Positions 43,593-52,747 are shown, numbered from the stretch's first letter. The stretch: DNA of 64,000 bases from Actinacidiphila acidipaludis (GCF_019890725.1 NZ_JAINZZ010000006.1:206102-270101); one strand, 5' to 3'. Numbers and translations: made by a program. Notes: generated by a model not told the origin, from the letters alone.

Positions 43593-43619
43593 GTCCCTCA
43601 GGGGATACACCTGAGGGAC
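43593..43619 (-). terminator. Hairpin terminator after the DUF1906 gene
   Basis: GTCCCTCAGG pairs with CCTGAGGGAC over a 7-base loop. A second short hairpin CCCCGG/CCGGGG is at about 43631-43645. Confidence 0.75.
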
Positions 43620-43664
43620 GACCCGAAGACCCCGGAAACCGGGGGCGTGGCGTACCGGGGACGC

Positions 43665-44603
43665 TCAGCCGACGACGGCGACGGGCGCGTCGACGGCGTT
43701 GCGGTCGATGTTCAGGCTCCGGCCGCCGTGGGTCTCGGTGACGAGCCCCTCGTACTGGTGGATGCGGGCGTGCGGCGTCCAGGCCGTGTCGGAGATCGCC
43801 GGGTCGGACGTCAGGTCGGGGGTGACGCCCCAGCGGCCGTACCAGAGCACGTCGGGCAGGTCGCCGTATCCGGCTGCGCGGGCCTGGTCCATGTGCTGCA
43901 CGCCGGAGTCGGCGCTGCTGTAGAAGCCGGTGAGGTAGCCGCCAGCGTGCACCGCCTTGTCCCACGCCTGCACGTACGCCAGCGTCGTGGCCTTGCAGGA
44001 GGAGTCGTTGATGTCGTACGCCTCCATGTCCAGGTACAGGGGGCTGCCCGGCTGGAGGCCGAGGGCCTGCGCGGCCTCGATCGCGTCCTGGCCCTCGTGC
44101 GTGCCCTCCGAGGTGGGCGCGGAGCTGTCGATGCGGAACGGGTTCTTGTTGCTGCCCTCCACGCAGGGGGCCTGCGATCCGACGTAGATGGGCAGCAGGT
44201 TCCAGCCGTCCGCGGTGGTCTGCCGGACCCAGTCGGTGGTGAGGTTCCGCTGGGAGCTGCACGCGCGGGCGCGGCCGCCGAAGTAGACGCCGACCGCCCG
44301 GTAGCTGGAGTTCCGGCGCCAGGCGTCCATGGTGTCCAGGTCGGGGGCCTGGCAGGTGTCGAAGCCGTCGCCCTGGAAGAGGCGGGTCGCGGCGGTGCGG
44401 TGGTGCGCGGGCGCGCCGGACGCGAAGGAGGTGGCGGACGCGACGGATCCCCCGGACGCGCCGGACCCGGAGGATCGTTCCGGCACCGCGTGGCCGGGGG
44501 CGGCCGCGAGCGCCGACGGAGCGCCGAGCGCGGGGGAGAGCAGACCGGTCAGCGTGAGCGCCCCGGCGATCAGATAACGGGCGAATCTGTTCTTTTCGGT
44601 CAT
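43665..44603 (-). CDS. Secreted DUF1906 glycoside-hydrolase-like protein
   Basis: This encodes 312 residues from ATG 44603 (MTEKNRFARYLIAG). A signal peptide ends near residue 34. A Ser/Gly/Ala linker leads to the DUF1906 domain at about residues 78-312: FDTCQAPDLDTMDAWRRNSSYRAVGVYFGG, LPIYVGSQAPC, PLYLDMEAYD, GYLTGFYSS, and RIHQYEGLVTETHGGRSLNIDRNAVDA. The Asp and Glu residues at strand ends resemble GH25-type lysozyme sites, suggesting wall or glycan cleavage outside the cell. The enzyme activity of the family is largely unproven. Confidence 0.87.
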   Translation of the reverse strand: MTEKNRFARYLIAGALTLTGLLSPALGAPSALAAAPGHAVPERSSGSGASGGSVASATSFASGAPAHHRTAATRLFQGDGFDTCQAPDLDTMDAWRRNSSYRAVGVYFGGRARACSSQRNLTTDWVRQTTADGWNLLPIYVGSQAPCVEGSNKNPFRIDSSAPTSEGTHEGQDAIEAAQALGLQPGSPLYLDMEAYDINDSSCKATTLAYVQAWDKAVHAGGYLTGFYSSADSGVQHMDQARAAGYGDLPDVLWYGRWGVTPDLTSDPAISDTAWTPHARIHQYEGLVTETHGGRSLNIDRNAVDAPVAVVG

Positions 44604-44738
44604 TGGGCGAGTCAACGATGGCGGACCCGGCGGACCGCGCAGACACGCCCACCACTGCTCCGTCAGGACGCACCCGCCTCGCCGGACCATGCAGACGGGC
44701 CCCGTCGCCGGACCGTCCGGCCCGACCGCCGCGCCGGA

Positions 44739-45641
44739 TCAGGCCGATCGGCCCAGAAGTTTTCCACAGGCTGTGGACGACAGGTGGGCGCCGGACTCCT
44801 GCACGGCGGCGGCCCCCGCCCGAACCGCCCAGCCGACCGCGTCGGCCAAGCCGTCCCCCTCGGCCAGCCGCCAGGCCAGCGCGCCGGTGAAGGCGTCGCC
44901 CGCGCCCGTGGTGTCGACGGCCTCCACCTGCGGGGCCGCGACCGTCGCCGTCCCGCCGTCCGGGCAAACCACGACCGCGCCCGCCGCGCCGAGCGTCACC
45001 ACGGCCGAGCGCACCCCGAGCCGCAGCAGGTCCGCCGGGTTCCCGGCTCCCCCGCCGCCGGGCGCGTCCAGCAGGACCCGCATCTCGTGCTCGTTGACCA
45101 CCAGCGGATCGGCGTAGCCCAGCACTTCGGCCGCCTCTGGGGCGGCCGCGAGGGCTTCCGCCGGGGAGGCGTTGAGCACGAAGCGCGGGGCCCGGCGGGC
45201 CGCCGCGCACACCGCCCCGAGCGGCACCTCGCACTGCGCGGAGACCACCCGCACGTGCGGGGTGACGGCCGCCGCCGCCTCCTCCGCGGTCAGCCGGGCG
45301 TTGGCGCCCGGGGCGACCACGATGGTGTTCTCCCCGCCCGGTGCGACGGTGACCAGCGCGACACCGGTGGGCACGCCGGCCGCCACCGACAGCGCCGCGG
45401 TGTCCACCCCGGCCTCCGCCAGCGTCCGGGTGACGCGCTCGCCGTTCGGGTCGTCGCCGACCTTCCCGCAGAACCCGGCGCGGGCGCCGAGCCGGCCCGC
45501 GGCCACCGCCTGGTTGGCGCCCTTGCCGCCCGGATGGACCGCCAGGTCCGAGGCGCCGAGCACCGTCTCCCCGGGGCCCGGGTGCCGCGGCACCCGCACC
45601 ACCAGGTCGGCGTTGGCCGAACCGACCACCAGCAACGTCAT
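44739..45641 (-). CDS. rbsK: Ribokinase (PfkB family)
   Basis: This encodes 300 residues from ATG 45641, after GGGAAGCGGG. It phosphorylates ribose with ATP to ribose 5-phosphate. The signatures are complete: VVGSANADLVVRVPRHPGPGETVLG, HPGGKGANQAVAAGRLGA (sugar-binding), VNEHE, and VDTTGAGDAFTGALAWRL with the catalytic Asp. Length is typical. No ribose transporter or LacI regulator gene is adjacent, unlike the usual rbs operon. Confidence 0.92.
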   Translation of the reverse strand: MTLLVVGSANADLVVRVPRHPGPGETVLGASDLAVHPGGKGANQAVAAGRLGARAGFCGKVGDDPNGERVTRTLAEAGVDTAALSVAAGVPTGVALVTVAPGGENTIVVAPGANARLTAEEAAAAVTPHVRVVSAQCEVPLGAVCAAARRAPRFVLNASPAEALAAAPEAAEVLGYADPLVVNEHEMRVLLDAPGGGGAGNPADLLRLGVRSAVVTLGAAGAVVVCPDGGTATVAAPQVEAVDTTGAGDAFTGALAWRLAEGDGLADAVGWAVRAGAAAVQESGAHLSSTACGKLLGRSA

Positions 45642-45775
45642 CCCGCTTCCCGCACTCGGCACACCCCCATCCTCCCGCGAACCACGACGTGCGACGCGCG
45701 GCGGCACCCCAGTGCCGCCGCGCGCCTCTCCCTTCCCCGGTGGCGCGTCAGCAGGAGCGCGTCACCGGAGTCGTG

Positions 45776-46081
45776 TCACCACAGACGGGTGAAGTGGATG
45801 CTGACGTTGTCCTGATGGATGGCGGTGAACCCCGAGCCGGCCACGCCGGCCGTGTTGTTCTGGTTCGAGGCGCCCGCTCCGGTGGCCGCCTGCTGAGTCG
45901 TCGTCACATTCCCGAAGTTGCCGCCGCCGACGTTGCCGCCGGAGTTGCTCACCACCGTCGCGTTCGAGTGGCCACCCGCGAAAGCGCCGTCGTCAGCCGC
46001 GGCTGTACCGGCGAACAGCACCGCCGCGACGGGCAGTGCCGCGACGGCGGCCAGGACACGGACGGTACGGATGCTTGCCAT
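45776..46081 (-). CDS. Small secreted Asn/Gly/Thr-rich protein
   Basis: This encodes 101 residues from ATG 46081, with GGGAGGG upstream. A clear signal peptide ends near TAAADD (about residue 30). The mature part alternates small polar residues: GGHSNATVVSNSGGNVGGGNFGNVTTTQQAATGAGASNQNNTAG, then GSGFTAIHQDNVSIHFTRLW. The Asn/Gln/Gly/Thr alternation recalls amyloid or curlin-type secreted repeats, but no family can be assigned. The two genes flanking its divergent promoter region are both surface proteins. Confidence 0.65.
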   Translation of the reverse strand: MASIRTVRVLAAVAALPVAAVLFAGTAAADDGAFAGGHSNATVVSNSGGNVGGGNFGNVTTTQQAATGAGASNQNNTAGVAGSGFTAIHQDNVSIHFTRLW

Positions 46082-46620
46082 GGTGTTCCCTCCCAGGGGG
46101 ACTGAGCTGTGCTGCGCGGTGAGGCGGCCGGCCGACCGCTCCTCCGCTGACTGCGGCGTCGCCACAGGCAGAACTGCCCAGGCCGCAACGGCGGAACGCG
46201 TCCGCATGATCCATTTCGCCCGCACGCGTGACGATCTGTCGATAAACCAGCGAAGTGACGGATCTGGGGGCATTCGGCGACGTACGGCCGCGCGGGAGCG
46301 TGACCGCCCGGCGCACGCACCCGCTGTTCGCGAGCACCGCCCGGGCGCCGGATGCCGCAGAACTCCCAGCCCCGAGACCGCACGTCCCGGCGAACAACGC
46401 GAACTTCCCATCCCCGCCTGTACATCGGTCACATGAGCCGGGCATACTCGGTCGCCTCCGGCCACAACACCGGAAGACCCCACACCACTTCGGCATCGAG
46501 ACGCCTCACAGGCGGACGGGCCCAACCCCACGCATCCCGCGCACGCCGCGGAGTGTCGGCGTGTCCTGCCCCGCTGCCTGTTCCTGGCTGCCCGACCAGC
46601 ATTCAGGGAGCACACCCCAC
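46082..46620. promoter_or_regulatory. Long divergent intergenic region
   Basis: These 539 bases separate two divergent genes for secreted proteins. Open frames exist on the plus strand (for example from 46352), but their codon pattern does not look like a gene. AT-richer patches at about 46225-46260 and 46430-46460 could be promoters. No palindrome or repeat stands out. Confidence 0.4.
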
Positions 46621-47541
46621 GTGCCTGCAATCACCAAACGAGCCACCGGCCTCGCCATAGCCGTCGGCACCTTCACCGCCGCCATGTCCTTCGCCTGCCT
46701 GGGAACCGCGCAGGCCGACGACGGCTGCCCCGACATGGGCATCGAGCACTCGCTCGACGGCGGCCAGACCTGGCTCACCGACGGCCGGATGGACGGGGAG
46801 AAGATCCCCACCGTCGTGGACGTCCGGCTCGAAGACAGCCCCGTCGAGGGCTGCAAGTACCACGTCTCCCTCGCGTCCTACAGCGCCGAGGGCCCGGACT
46901 GGGGGAGCTCCGGCACGCAGGCCTTCCTCGGCTGGGACACCGTCACCCTGCAGACCGGCAAGACCCAGGCGACCCTGGACGTCAGCGACCACGCGCCCGA
47001 CTGCTACGGGCAGATCGACCTGTACAACAGCAAGATCAAGTACGACGGCGGCACCGGCAAGGGCCACGGCCCGCTGCCGCACTACTACAACTCGCCCACG
47101 CCGTACAAGCTGATCACGGCGTGGAACGGCGGCCACAAGTGCGACACCACCACACCGCCGACCACCCCGACCGACACGCCGACGACGGACACGCCCACCC
47201 CGTCGGACACCCCGACCACGGACACGCCCACGCCGTCCGACACCCCCACCACGGACACGCCGACGCCGTCCGACACCCCGACCACGGACACGCCGACCCC
47301 GACGGCCACCACCACGGCTCCGGCCGTCGGTGACACCTCGTCGCCGGCCCCGTCCTCCGGCAGCACCGCCCCGCCCACAGGCACCGCCACGGTGGCGGCC
47401 GACGACTCGGGCAGCAACCTGGCCGAGACCGGTGGCAACGGCACCCAGACCACCGCGTTCGCGGTCGGCGGCGCCGTCCTGCTGCTCGGTGGCGGAGCCG
47501 CGGTGTACTTCACCCGCCGTCGCAACTCCGGCGCCCACTGA
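46621..47541 (+). CDS. LAETG sortase-anchored secreted protein with Thr/Pro repeats
   Basis: This encodes 306 residues from GTG 46621. A signal peptide ends near residue 32 (AQADDG). A globular domain follows with Cys residues (DDGCPDMGIEHSLDGGQTWL, VEGCKYHVSLA, APDCYGQ, HKCD). A low-complexity wall-spanning stretch has about four copies of TPTTDTPTPSD (33-bp tandem repeats, about 47160-47310). The C-terminus is a class E sortase signal, LAETGG, then a hydrophobic helix and RRRNSGAH. The protein is therefore covalently attached to peptidoglycan. The domain is conserved in Streptomyces but its function is not known. Confidence 0.88.
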   Translation: MPAITKRATGLAIAVGTFTAAMSFACLGTAQADDGCPDMGIEHSLDGGQTWLTDGRMDGEKIPTVVDVRLEDSPVEGCKYHVSLASYSAEGPDWGSSGTQAFLGWDTVTLQTGKTQATLDVSDHAPDCYGQIDLYNSKIKYDGGTGKGHGPLPHYYNSPTPYKLITAWNGGHKCDTTTPPTTPTDTPTTDTPTPSDTPTTDTPTPSDTPTTDTPTPSDTPTTDTPTPTATTTAPAVGDTSSPAPSSGSTAPPTGTATVAADDSGSNLAETGGNGTQTTAFAVGGAVLLLGGGAAVYFTRRRNSGAH

Positions 47542-47656
47542 CACGACCTGCCGTCACCGGCAGCCGTCGTCCGACGGCACGGCCGCTTCCCGCAGTCGGC
47601 GGGGAGCGGCCGTCGCCGCGTCAGGAGCCGGATCCGGCCGGACTAGGCTGCCGGTC

Positions 47657-48622
47657 ATGCGGATCCTGGTGCTCGGCGGGACGTCCTTCGTAGGCCGCGC
47701 CATGGTGGAGGACGCCCTCCAACACGGCGCCGACATCACGCTGTTCGGGCGCGGACGGACGGGCCCTGACCTGTTCCCCGGCGTCGAGCGGCGCATCGGC
47801 GACCGCGACACCGGCGACTACTCCGCACTGGAGCGGGGCAGTTGGGACGCCGTCGTCGACGTCAGCGGATATGTGCCGCGTAATGTGAACCAGGCCATGG
47901 ACGTGCTCGGCGACCGCGTCGGCCGCTATGTCTTCATCTCCAGCCACGCCGTCTACGTCCGCGAGGGCGTCGGCCCGGGCTCCGACGAGGACACCCCGCG
48001 CCGGGCGCCCGTGCGCCACACCGAAGAGCTCGACGAGGACACCTACGGCCCCTGCAAGGTGGCCTGCGAGGACGACGTCCTCGCCCGCTACGGCACGCGG
48101 GCCACCCTGGTCCGGCCGGGCAAGGTCGCCGGGCCGCACGACCCGTCGAACATGTTCACCTACTGGGTGCGGCGGGCGGCGCAGGGCGGCCGGATCGCGC
48201 TTCCCGCCGACCCCGACCAGCCCGTGCAGGTCGTGGACGTCCGCGATCTTGCGCGGCTCGTCGTGCAGTTGGTGGCCGACGACCGGCCGGGCGCCTTCCA
48301 CGCGGTGGGGCCCGCCGAGCCGACGACGCTGGGCGGGTTGATCGAGACCTGTGCGGAGGTTGCGGGGGCGCGCGCGGAGGTGGTGCGGGTCGAGGTGCCG
48401 CCCTCCGAACTCCCGCTCTTCTTCCCACTGGTGCGGGCGGACTGGACGTCCCAGCAGCGGAGTGCGGCGCGGGCGAGGGCGGCGGGGCTGGGGGTGACGC
48501 CGCTTTCCGTGACGGCGGCGGATGTTCTTGCGTGGGACAGGGGGCGGGGCGTGCCGGCGCTCGGCGTCGGGTTCACTCCTGCGGAGGAGCGGGAGTTGTT
48601 GGCGGGGGCCGCGCAGGTTTGA
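47657..48622 (+). CDS. NAD-dependent epimerase/dehydratase (extended SDR)
   Basis: This encodes 321 residues. The Rossmann fingerprint is MRILVLGGTSFVGRAMVEDALQHG (GxxGxxG), then a NAD(P)-binding DxxD region, and the usual YxxxK catalytic motif appears as YGPCKVACED. The C-terminal half includes VVDVRDLARLVVQLV and GAFHAVGP, typical of the atypical SDR group. It probably acts on a nucleotide-sugar or related compound; the substrate is unknown. Confidence 0.87.
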   Translation: MRILVLGGTSFVGRAMVEDALQHGADITLFGRGRTGPDLFPGVERRIGDRDTGDYSALERGSWDAVVDVSGYVPRNVNQAMDVLGDRVGRYVFISSHAVYVREGVGPGSDEDTPRRAPVRHTEELDEDTYGPCKVACEDDVLARYGTRATLVRPGKVAGPHDPSNMFTYWVRRAAQGGRIALPADPDQPVQVVDVRDLARLVVQLVADDRPGAFHAVGPAEPTTLGGLIETCAEVAGARAEVVRVEVPPSELPLFFPLVRADWTSQQRSAARARAAGLGVTPLSVTAADVLAWDRGRGVPALGVGFTPAEERELLAGAAQV

Positions 48623-48660
48623 GGGGTGCCGCTGTCCGTCGGTGCGGGCAGCCCGGGCCC

Positions 48661-48731
48661 GGCTTGTTTTTGCCCACCCACCCACCCCCGGACGAAGTCT
48701 GGGGGAGGGCGGGCGGGTGGGAAAACAAGCC
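48661..48731. terminator. Long hairpin with REP-like core between convergent genes
   Basis: GGCTTGTTTT then CCCACCC pairs with GGGTGGG then AAAACAAGCC. The loop side contains CCCCCGGACGAAGTCTGGGGG, the core of the REP-like family. It lies between the epimerase and msrA, which converge. Confidence 0.85.
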
Positions 48732-48802
48732 CCGAGGCCGCCATGCCCGCACAGGCGAAAAGCGGCAAGGCGGGCGTCAACCGGGGAAGGCCCGAACGGC
48801 GC

Positions 48803-49318
48803 TCAGCCCTTGTCGGCGCGGACCGGCAGCTTCCAGCCGGGACGCGGGAAGTGGCAGGTGTAGCCGTCGGGGTAGCGCTCCAGGTAGTCCTGGTGCTCCG
48901 GCTCCGCCTCCCAGAAGGGACCCACCGGCACCACCTCGGTGACGACCTTGCCCGGCCACAGGCCCGACGCGTCGACGTCCTCGATGGTGTCCAGGGCGAC
49001 GCGCTTCTGCTCCTCGTCGGTGTAGAAGATCGCGGACCGGTAGCTCAGGCCGATGTCGTTGCCCTGGCGGTTGAGCGTGCTCGGGTCGTGGATCTGGAAG
49101 AAGTACTCCAGGATCGTCCGGTAGTCCGTCACCTCGGGGTCGTACAGGATCTCGATCGCCTCGGCGTGGGTGCCGTGGTTGCGGTACGTGGCGTTCGGCA
49201 CGTCGCCGCCGGTGTATCCGACACGGGTCCCCGTCACCCCGGGCTGCCTGCGGATCAGGTCCTGCATCCCCCAGAAGCACCCGCCGGCCAGGACGGCCTT
49301 CTGCGTCTGCGCGGCCAT
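48803..49318 (-). CDS. msrA: Peptide-methionine (S)-S-oxide reductase MsrA
   Basis: This encodes 171 residues from ATG 49318 ([21 protein letters not shown]). It repairs oxidised methionine residues using thioredoxin or mycothiol-linked reductants. The catalytic Cys lies in GCFWG, and the substrate pocket in [12 protein letters not shown] and [11 protein letters not shown]. One further Cys (DGYTCHF) can act as resolving Cys. Length is typical. A divergent encapsulin system lies next to it, so the area serves oxidative defence. Confidence 0.95.
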   Translation of the reverse strand: MAAQTQKAVLAGGCFWGMQDLIRRQPGVTGTRVGYTGGDVPNATYRNHGTHAEAIEILYDPEVTDYRTILEYFFQIHDPSTLNRQGNDIGLSYRSAIFYTDEEQKRVALDTIEDVDASGLWPGKVVTEVVPVGPFWEAEPEHQDYLERYPDGYTCHFPRPGWKLPVRADKG

Positions 49319-49503
49319 GTCAATCCTCCATGTCGTGGTCGGGTCGAGGTGGGTCGTCGTGTGCGGTGCACCCGTCCCATCGCAACGGTTCACTCGGCAT
49401 GGCCAACCCTCGGACAGGCGGCAAAATTCCCGGTCGGGACCCCGCCGGGACAGTAGGGTCCGATCAAGGCCGGATGGTCTCGCATCGACGACAGGAGGAC
49501 GCG

Positions 49504-50718
49504 TTGGCATCCACGCTCTTCCCCGCACCCGCACCCGCACCCGCCCCCGAGCCCGACCCCGCACCCGCGCGGGGCGCCGCGCCGGGAGACCCGCCCGGCC
49601 GCGGTCCCGGCCCGGTGCCGGGGCGGGTGGTCCCGGCCCCGCCCGCCGCGGACCGGCCGCCCGTGCCGCAGCCCGTGCTGTCGCCGCTGACCACCGCCGC
49701 GGTCTTCCTCGTCCTGACCGTCGACGAGGGCGGCGAGGAGACCGTCCGCGACCTGCTGGGCGACCTCAGCGGGCTCGGGCGGGCCCTCGGTTTCGGCGCC
49801 CCCGACGCCGGGCTGAGCTGCGTCGCCGGGATCGGCTCGGACGTCTGGGACCGGCTGCTCGACTATCCCCGCCCGCCCGGGCTGCACCCGTTCCAGCCGA
49901 TCGAGGGCCCCCGGCACAGCGCCCCGGCCACCCCCGGTGACCTGCTGTTCCACCTGCGGGCCACCCGTTCGGACCTGTGCTTCGCGTTCGCCTCCGAGAT
50001 CATGAAGCGGCTGCGCGGCGCGGTGACGCTGCAGGACGAGGTCCAGGGCTTCAAGTACCTGGACGTGCGCGACCTGCTCGGCTTCGTGGACGGCACCGAG
50101 AACCCGGTCGGCCCGGCCGCCCACGACGCGGTGCTGGTCGGCGACGAGGACCCGGAGCACGCCGGCGGCAGCTATGTGATCGTGCAGAAGTACCTGCACG
50201 ACCTGGACGCCTGGAACGCGCTGCCGGTGGAGGCCCAGGAGCGGATCATCGGGCGCACGAAGGCCACGAACATCGAACTGGACGCGCCCGGCTCGCACGT
50301 CGACCTGAACACCGTCACCGGCGAGGACGGCGAGGAGCGGCAGATCCTGCGGGACAACATGCCGTTCGGCAGCCCCGGCCGCGGCGAGTTCGGCACCTAT
50401 TTCATCGGCTACGCGCGCACCCCCGAGGTCACCGAGCTGATGCTGGACCGGATGTTCCTCGGTGTCCCGCCCAGCGGCCCCGACCGCATCCTGGACTTCT
50501 CCACCGCCGTCACCGGCACGCTCTTCTACACCCCGACCGCCGACTTCCTCGACGACCTGCCGCCGCTCCCCGCGGCCGCCGCCGGCAGCACGGCGACCGG
50601 CCCCGCCCCGGAGCCGGACCTGCCAGCGGTTCCGCCGCCGGCTCCCCAGCCCGAGCCGGCCCGCGCCGGCGACGGCAGCCTCGGCATCGGCAACCTGAAC
50701 AGGAGCACGCTCCCGTGA
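49504..50718 (+). CDS. DyP-type peroxidase, encapsulin cargo
   Basis: This encodes 404 residues from TTG 49504, preceded by AGGAGG with a 7-base spacer; ATG 49474 is less well placed. A Pro/Ala-rich leader (about 45 residues) precedes the haem peroxidase domain with GFVDGTENP (GxxDG motif, catalytic Asp) and [18 protein letters not shown]. The C-terminus, [13 protein letters not shown] after a Pro-rich linker, matches the cargo-loading peptide DGSLGIGSLKR that docks DyP enzymes inside encapsulin shells. The encapsulin gene follows with a four-base overlap (GTGA). It would oxidise dyes or other electron donors with hydrogen peroxide inside the shell. Confidence 0.93.
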   Translation: MASTLFPAPAPAPAPEPDPAPARGAAPGDPPGRGPGPVPGRVVPAPPAADRPPVPQPVLSPLTTAAVFLVLTVDEGGEETVRDLLGDLSGLGRALGFGAPDAGLSCVAGIGSDVWDRLLDYPRPPGLHPFQPIEGPRHSAPATPGDLLFHLRATRSDLCFAFASEIMKRLRGAVTLQDEVQGFKYLDVRDLLGFVDGTENPVGPAAHDAVLVGDEDPEHAGGSYVIVQKYLHDLDAWNALPVEAQERIIGRTKATNIELDAPGSHVDLNTVTGEDGEERQILRDNMPFGSPGRGEFGTYFIGYARTPEVTELMLDRMFLGVPPSGPDRILDFSTAVTGTLFYTPTADFLDDLPPLPAAAAGSTATGPAPEPDLPAVPPPAPQPEPARAGDGSLGIGNLNRSTLP

Positions 50719-51524
50719 ACAACCTGCACCGCGAACTCGCGCCCGTCTCCGCCGCCGCCTGGGCCGACCTGGAGGCGGAGGCCCGGCGCACCTTCACCCG
50801 CAACGTCGCGGCCCGGCGCATGGTCGACGTCCCCGACCCGGCCGGGGCCGGGCTGGCGGCCGTGCCGACCGGGCACCTGGCCCCGGTCGACGCGCCGGCC
50901 GACGGCGTCAGCGCCCACCTGCGCCTCGCGCAGCCCGTGGTCGAGCTGCGCGTGCCCTTCACCGTCGACCGCCGGCAGGTCGACGACGTGGAACGCGGCG
51001 CGAAGGACGCGGACTGGCAGCCGGTGAAGGACGCCGCGCGCAAGCTGGCCTACGCCGAGGACCGCGCGGTCTTCGAGGGTTACCCGGCGGCCGGCATCAC
51101 CGGCATCAGGGCGGCCTCCTCCAATCCCGAGCTGACGCTGCCCGCCGACCCGCGGGACTACCCCGACGCCATCAGCCACGCCATCACCGCGCTGCGGCTG
51201 GCCGGCGTGGACGGGAAGTACAGCCTGGCGCTGAGCGCCGACGCGTACACGGCGGTCAGCGAGACCTCGGACCACGGCTACCCGATCTTCTCGCACCTGG
51301 CCCGCCTGGTGGACGGCGAGATCGTGTGGGCGCCGGCGATCGACGGCGCGTTCCTGGTGGCGTGCAGGGGCGGCGACTTCGAGCTGGTCATCGGCCAGGA
51401 CGTCTCCATCGGCTACCTGAGCCACGACGCCACCACCGTCCAGCTGTACTTCCAGGAGACGCTGACGTTCCTGGTCCACACCTCGGAGGCGGTCGTCGCC
51501 CTCCGGCCGGCAGCCGGGGCCTGA
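50715..51524 (+). CDS. Family 1 encapsulin shell protein
   Basis: This encodes 269 residues from GTG 50715, overlapping the DyP stop (GTGA). The HK97-fold encapsulin pattern is clear: [39 protein letters not shown] at the N-terminus (cargo-binding helix), then PVVELRVPFTVDRRQVDDVERGAKDADWQPVKDAARKLAYAEDRAVFEG, GITGIR, and the C-terminal FLVACRGGDFELVIGQDVSIGYLSHDATTVQLYFQETLTFLV. Sixty copies usually form a shell about 24 nm across. The pair DyP plus shell is the classic arrangement. No ferritin-like second cargo is adjacent. Confidence 0.96.
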   Translation: MNNLHRELAPVSAAAWADLEAEARRTFTRNVAARRMVDVPDPAGAGLAAVPTGHLAPVDAPADGVSAHLRLAQPVVELRVPFTVDRRQVDDVERGAKDADWQPVKDAARKLAYAEDRAVFEGYPAAGITGIRAASSNPELTLPADPRDYPDAISHAITALRLAGVDGKYSLALSADAYTAVSETSDHGYPIFSHLARLVDGEIVWAPAIDGAFLVACRGGDFELVIGQDVSIGYLSHDATTVQLYFQETLTFLVHTSEAVVALRPAAGA

Positions 51525-51682
51525 GCCTGTCGGGCCTGTCCTGCCCCGGGGCCTGCCCGCCCCGGGGCGCACAGCCCCGGAATCGGTGCGCCCGGCACTC
51601 TCACGTTTCCGGCCGCCGCCGCGTCTACCTGGTGTGGGCGCGCGGCGGAACCGGGCCGGGCGCCGCGAGAGGAGGGACGCGT

Positions 51683-52183
51683 ATGCGTACGCACAGCGTC
51701 GTGGGCTCCCCGCTGGGCGACCTGGTCGTCATCGCCGACGACGGGACGGTGACCGGGCTGTACTTCGCCGACCGGCACCGGGGGCGGCCCGCGCGGGCGG
51801 AGTTCGGCGACCGTGACGACAACGGCTTCCTGGCCGTCCGCCAACAGCTCAGGGAGTACTTCGACGGCGACCGGCGGGACTTCGAGCTGCCGCTGGACGC
51901 CCGCGGCGACGACTTCCAGCGCCGCGTGTGGCAGCTCGTCGCCGCGATCCCCTACGGCGGCACCCGCAGCTACGGCGAGCTGGCCGACGATCTCGGCGAC
52001 CGGTCGCTGGCCCAGCAGGTGGGCGCCGCGGTGGGCGCCAACCCGCTCTGCCTGCTCGTCGCCTGCCACCGGGTGGTCGGCGCGGACGGCCGGCTGACCG
52101 GCTACGCGGGCGGCCTGGACCGCAAGCGGTTCCTGCTGGAGCTGGAGGAGCCCGCCGAGCGGCGCGCCTCCCGGCTGTTCTGA
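51683..52183 (+). CDS. O6-alkylguanine-DNA alkyltransferase (first)
   Basis: This encodes 166 residues from ATG 51683, with GAGGAGGGA upstream. It repairs O6-alkylguanine by irreversible transfer of the alkyl group to its Cys. The DNA-binding domain has FQRRVWQLVAAIPYGGTRSYGELA. The active site reads VACHRVVG, where Ala replaces the usual Pro of PCHRV but the Cys and His-Arg are kept. The next gene starts directly at its stop codon (TGA then GTG), so translation is coupled. It begins a three-gene unit with a sigma factor and a second alkyltransferase. Confidence 0.9.
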   Translation: MRTHSVVGSPLGDLVVIADDGTVTGLYFADRHRGRPARAEFGDRDDNGFLAVRQQLREYFDGDRRDFELPLDARGDDFQRRVWQLVAAIPYGGTRSYGELADDLGDRSLAQQVGAAVGANPLCLLVACHRVVGADGRLTGYAGGLDRKRFLLELEEPAERRASRLF

Positions 52184-52747
52184 GTGACGGGGACGCCGCG
52201 GATGGCCCGGGAACGGCCGCCGGTGCGGGCGCCCGAGGGGACCGCCCCGGCGCGGGAGGCCGCGGGCAAGCCGCCGTTCGAGCGGCTCGTGACGGCGCAC
52301 GGTCCCATGGTGTTCCGCGTCGTGCGGGCCGTGCTCGGCCCGGCGGACGCCGACGACGCCTGGTCGGAGACGTTCCTGGCCGCGCTCCGCGCCTACCCCG
52401 GGCTTCCGGCGGACGCGAACACCGAGGCGTGGCTGGTGACGATCGCCCACCGCAAGGCGGTCGACGTCCTCCGTGGCAACGCCCGCCGGCCCACACCCGT
52501 CGACGCGGTGCCGGAACGCCCGGCGCGCACCGGCCGCCCCGACGACGGCGACCCCGACCTGTGGCGGGCGCTGGCCGCCCTGCCGGAACGCCAGCGGCAG
52601 GCCGTGGCGTACCACTACCTGGCCGGCCTGCCCTACCGGGAGATCGCCGCGCTGACCGGCGGCAGCACGGACGCCGCGCGCAGGGCGGCGTCCGACGGCA
52701 TGAAGACCCTGCGCCGCACCTACCCGCCGCCCACGGAGGAACGATGA
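52184..52747 (+). CDS. Sigma-70-family sigma factor between two alkyltransferases
   Basis: This encodes 187 residues from GTG 52184, immediately after the upstream stop. Region 2 is at about residues 30-95 (FERLVTAHGPMVFRVVRAVLGPADADDAWSETFLAALRAYPGL, WLVTIAHRKAVDVLRG). Region 4 is at about 125-180 (LPERQRQAVAYHYLAGLPYREIAALTGGSTDAARRAASDGMKTLRR). It is a short ECF-type factor without a recognisable anti-sigma gene. Four bases overlap the downstream alkyltransferase gene (ATGA). The tight packing suggests it controls the response to DNA alkylation, or is itself controlled by the alkyltransferases. Confidence 0.9.
   Translation: MTGTPRMARERPPVRAPEGTAPAREAAGKPPFERLVTAHGPMVFRVVRAVLGPADADDAWSETFLAALRAYPGLPADANTEAWLVTIAHRKAVDVLRGNARRPTPVDAVPERPARTGRPDDGDPDLWRALAALPERQRQAVAYHYLAGLPYREIAALTGGSTDAARRAASDGMKTLRRTYPPPTEER

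Noticed and set aside
43647..45815. A 722-codon plus-strand open frame
   Set aside because: It is antisense to the DUF1906 and ribokinase genes; no ribosome binding site or domain supports it.
46352..46660. A small plus-strand gene in the long divergent gap
   Set aside because: It overlaps the start of the sortase-anchored gene, is rich in Arg, Ser and Thr, and has no ribosome binding site or recognisable pattern.
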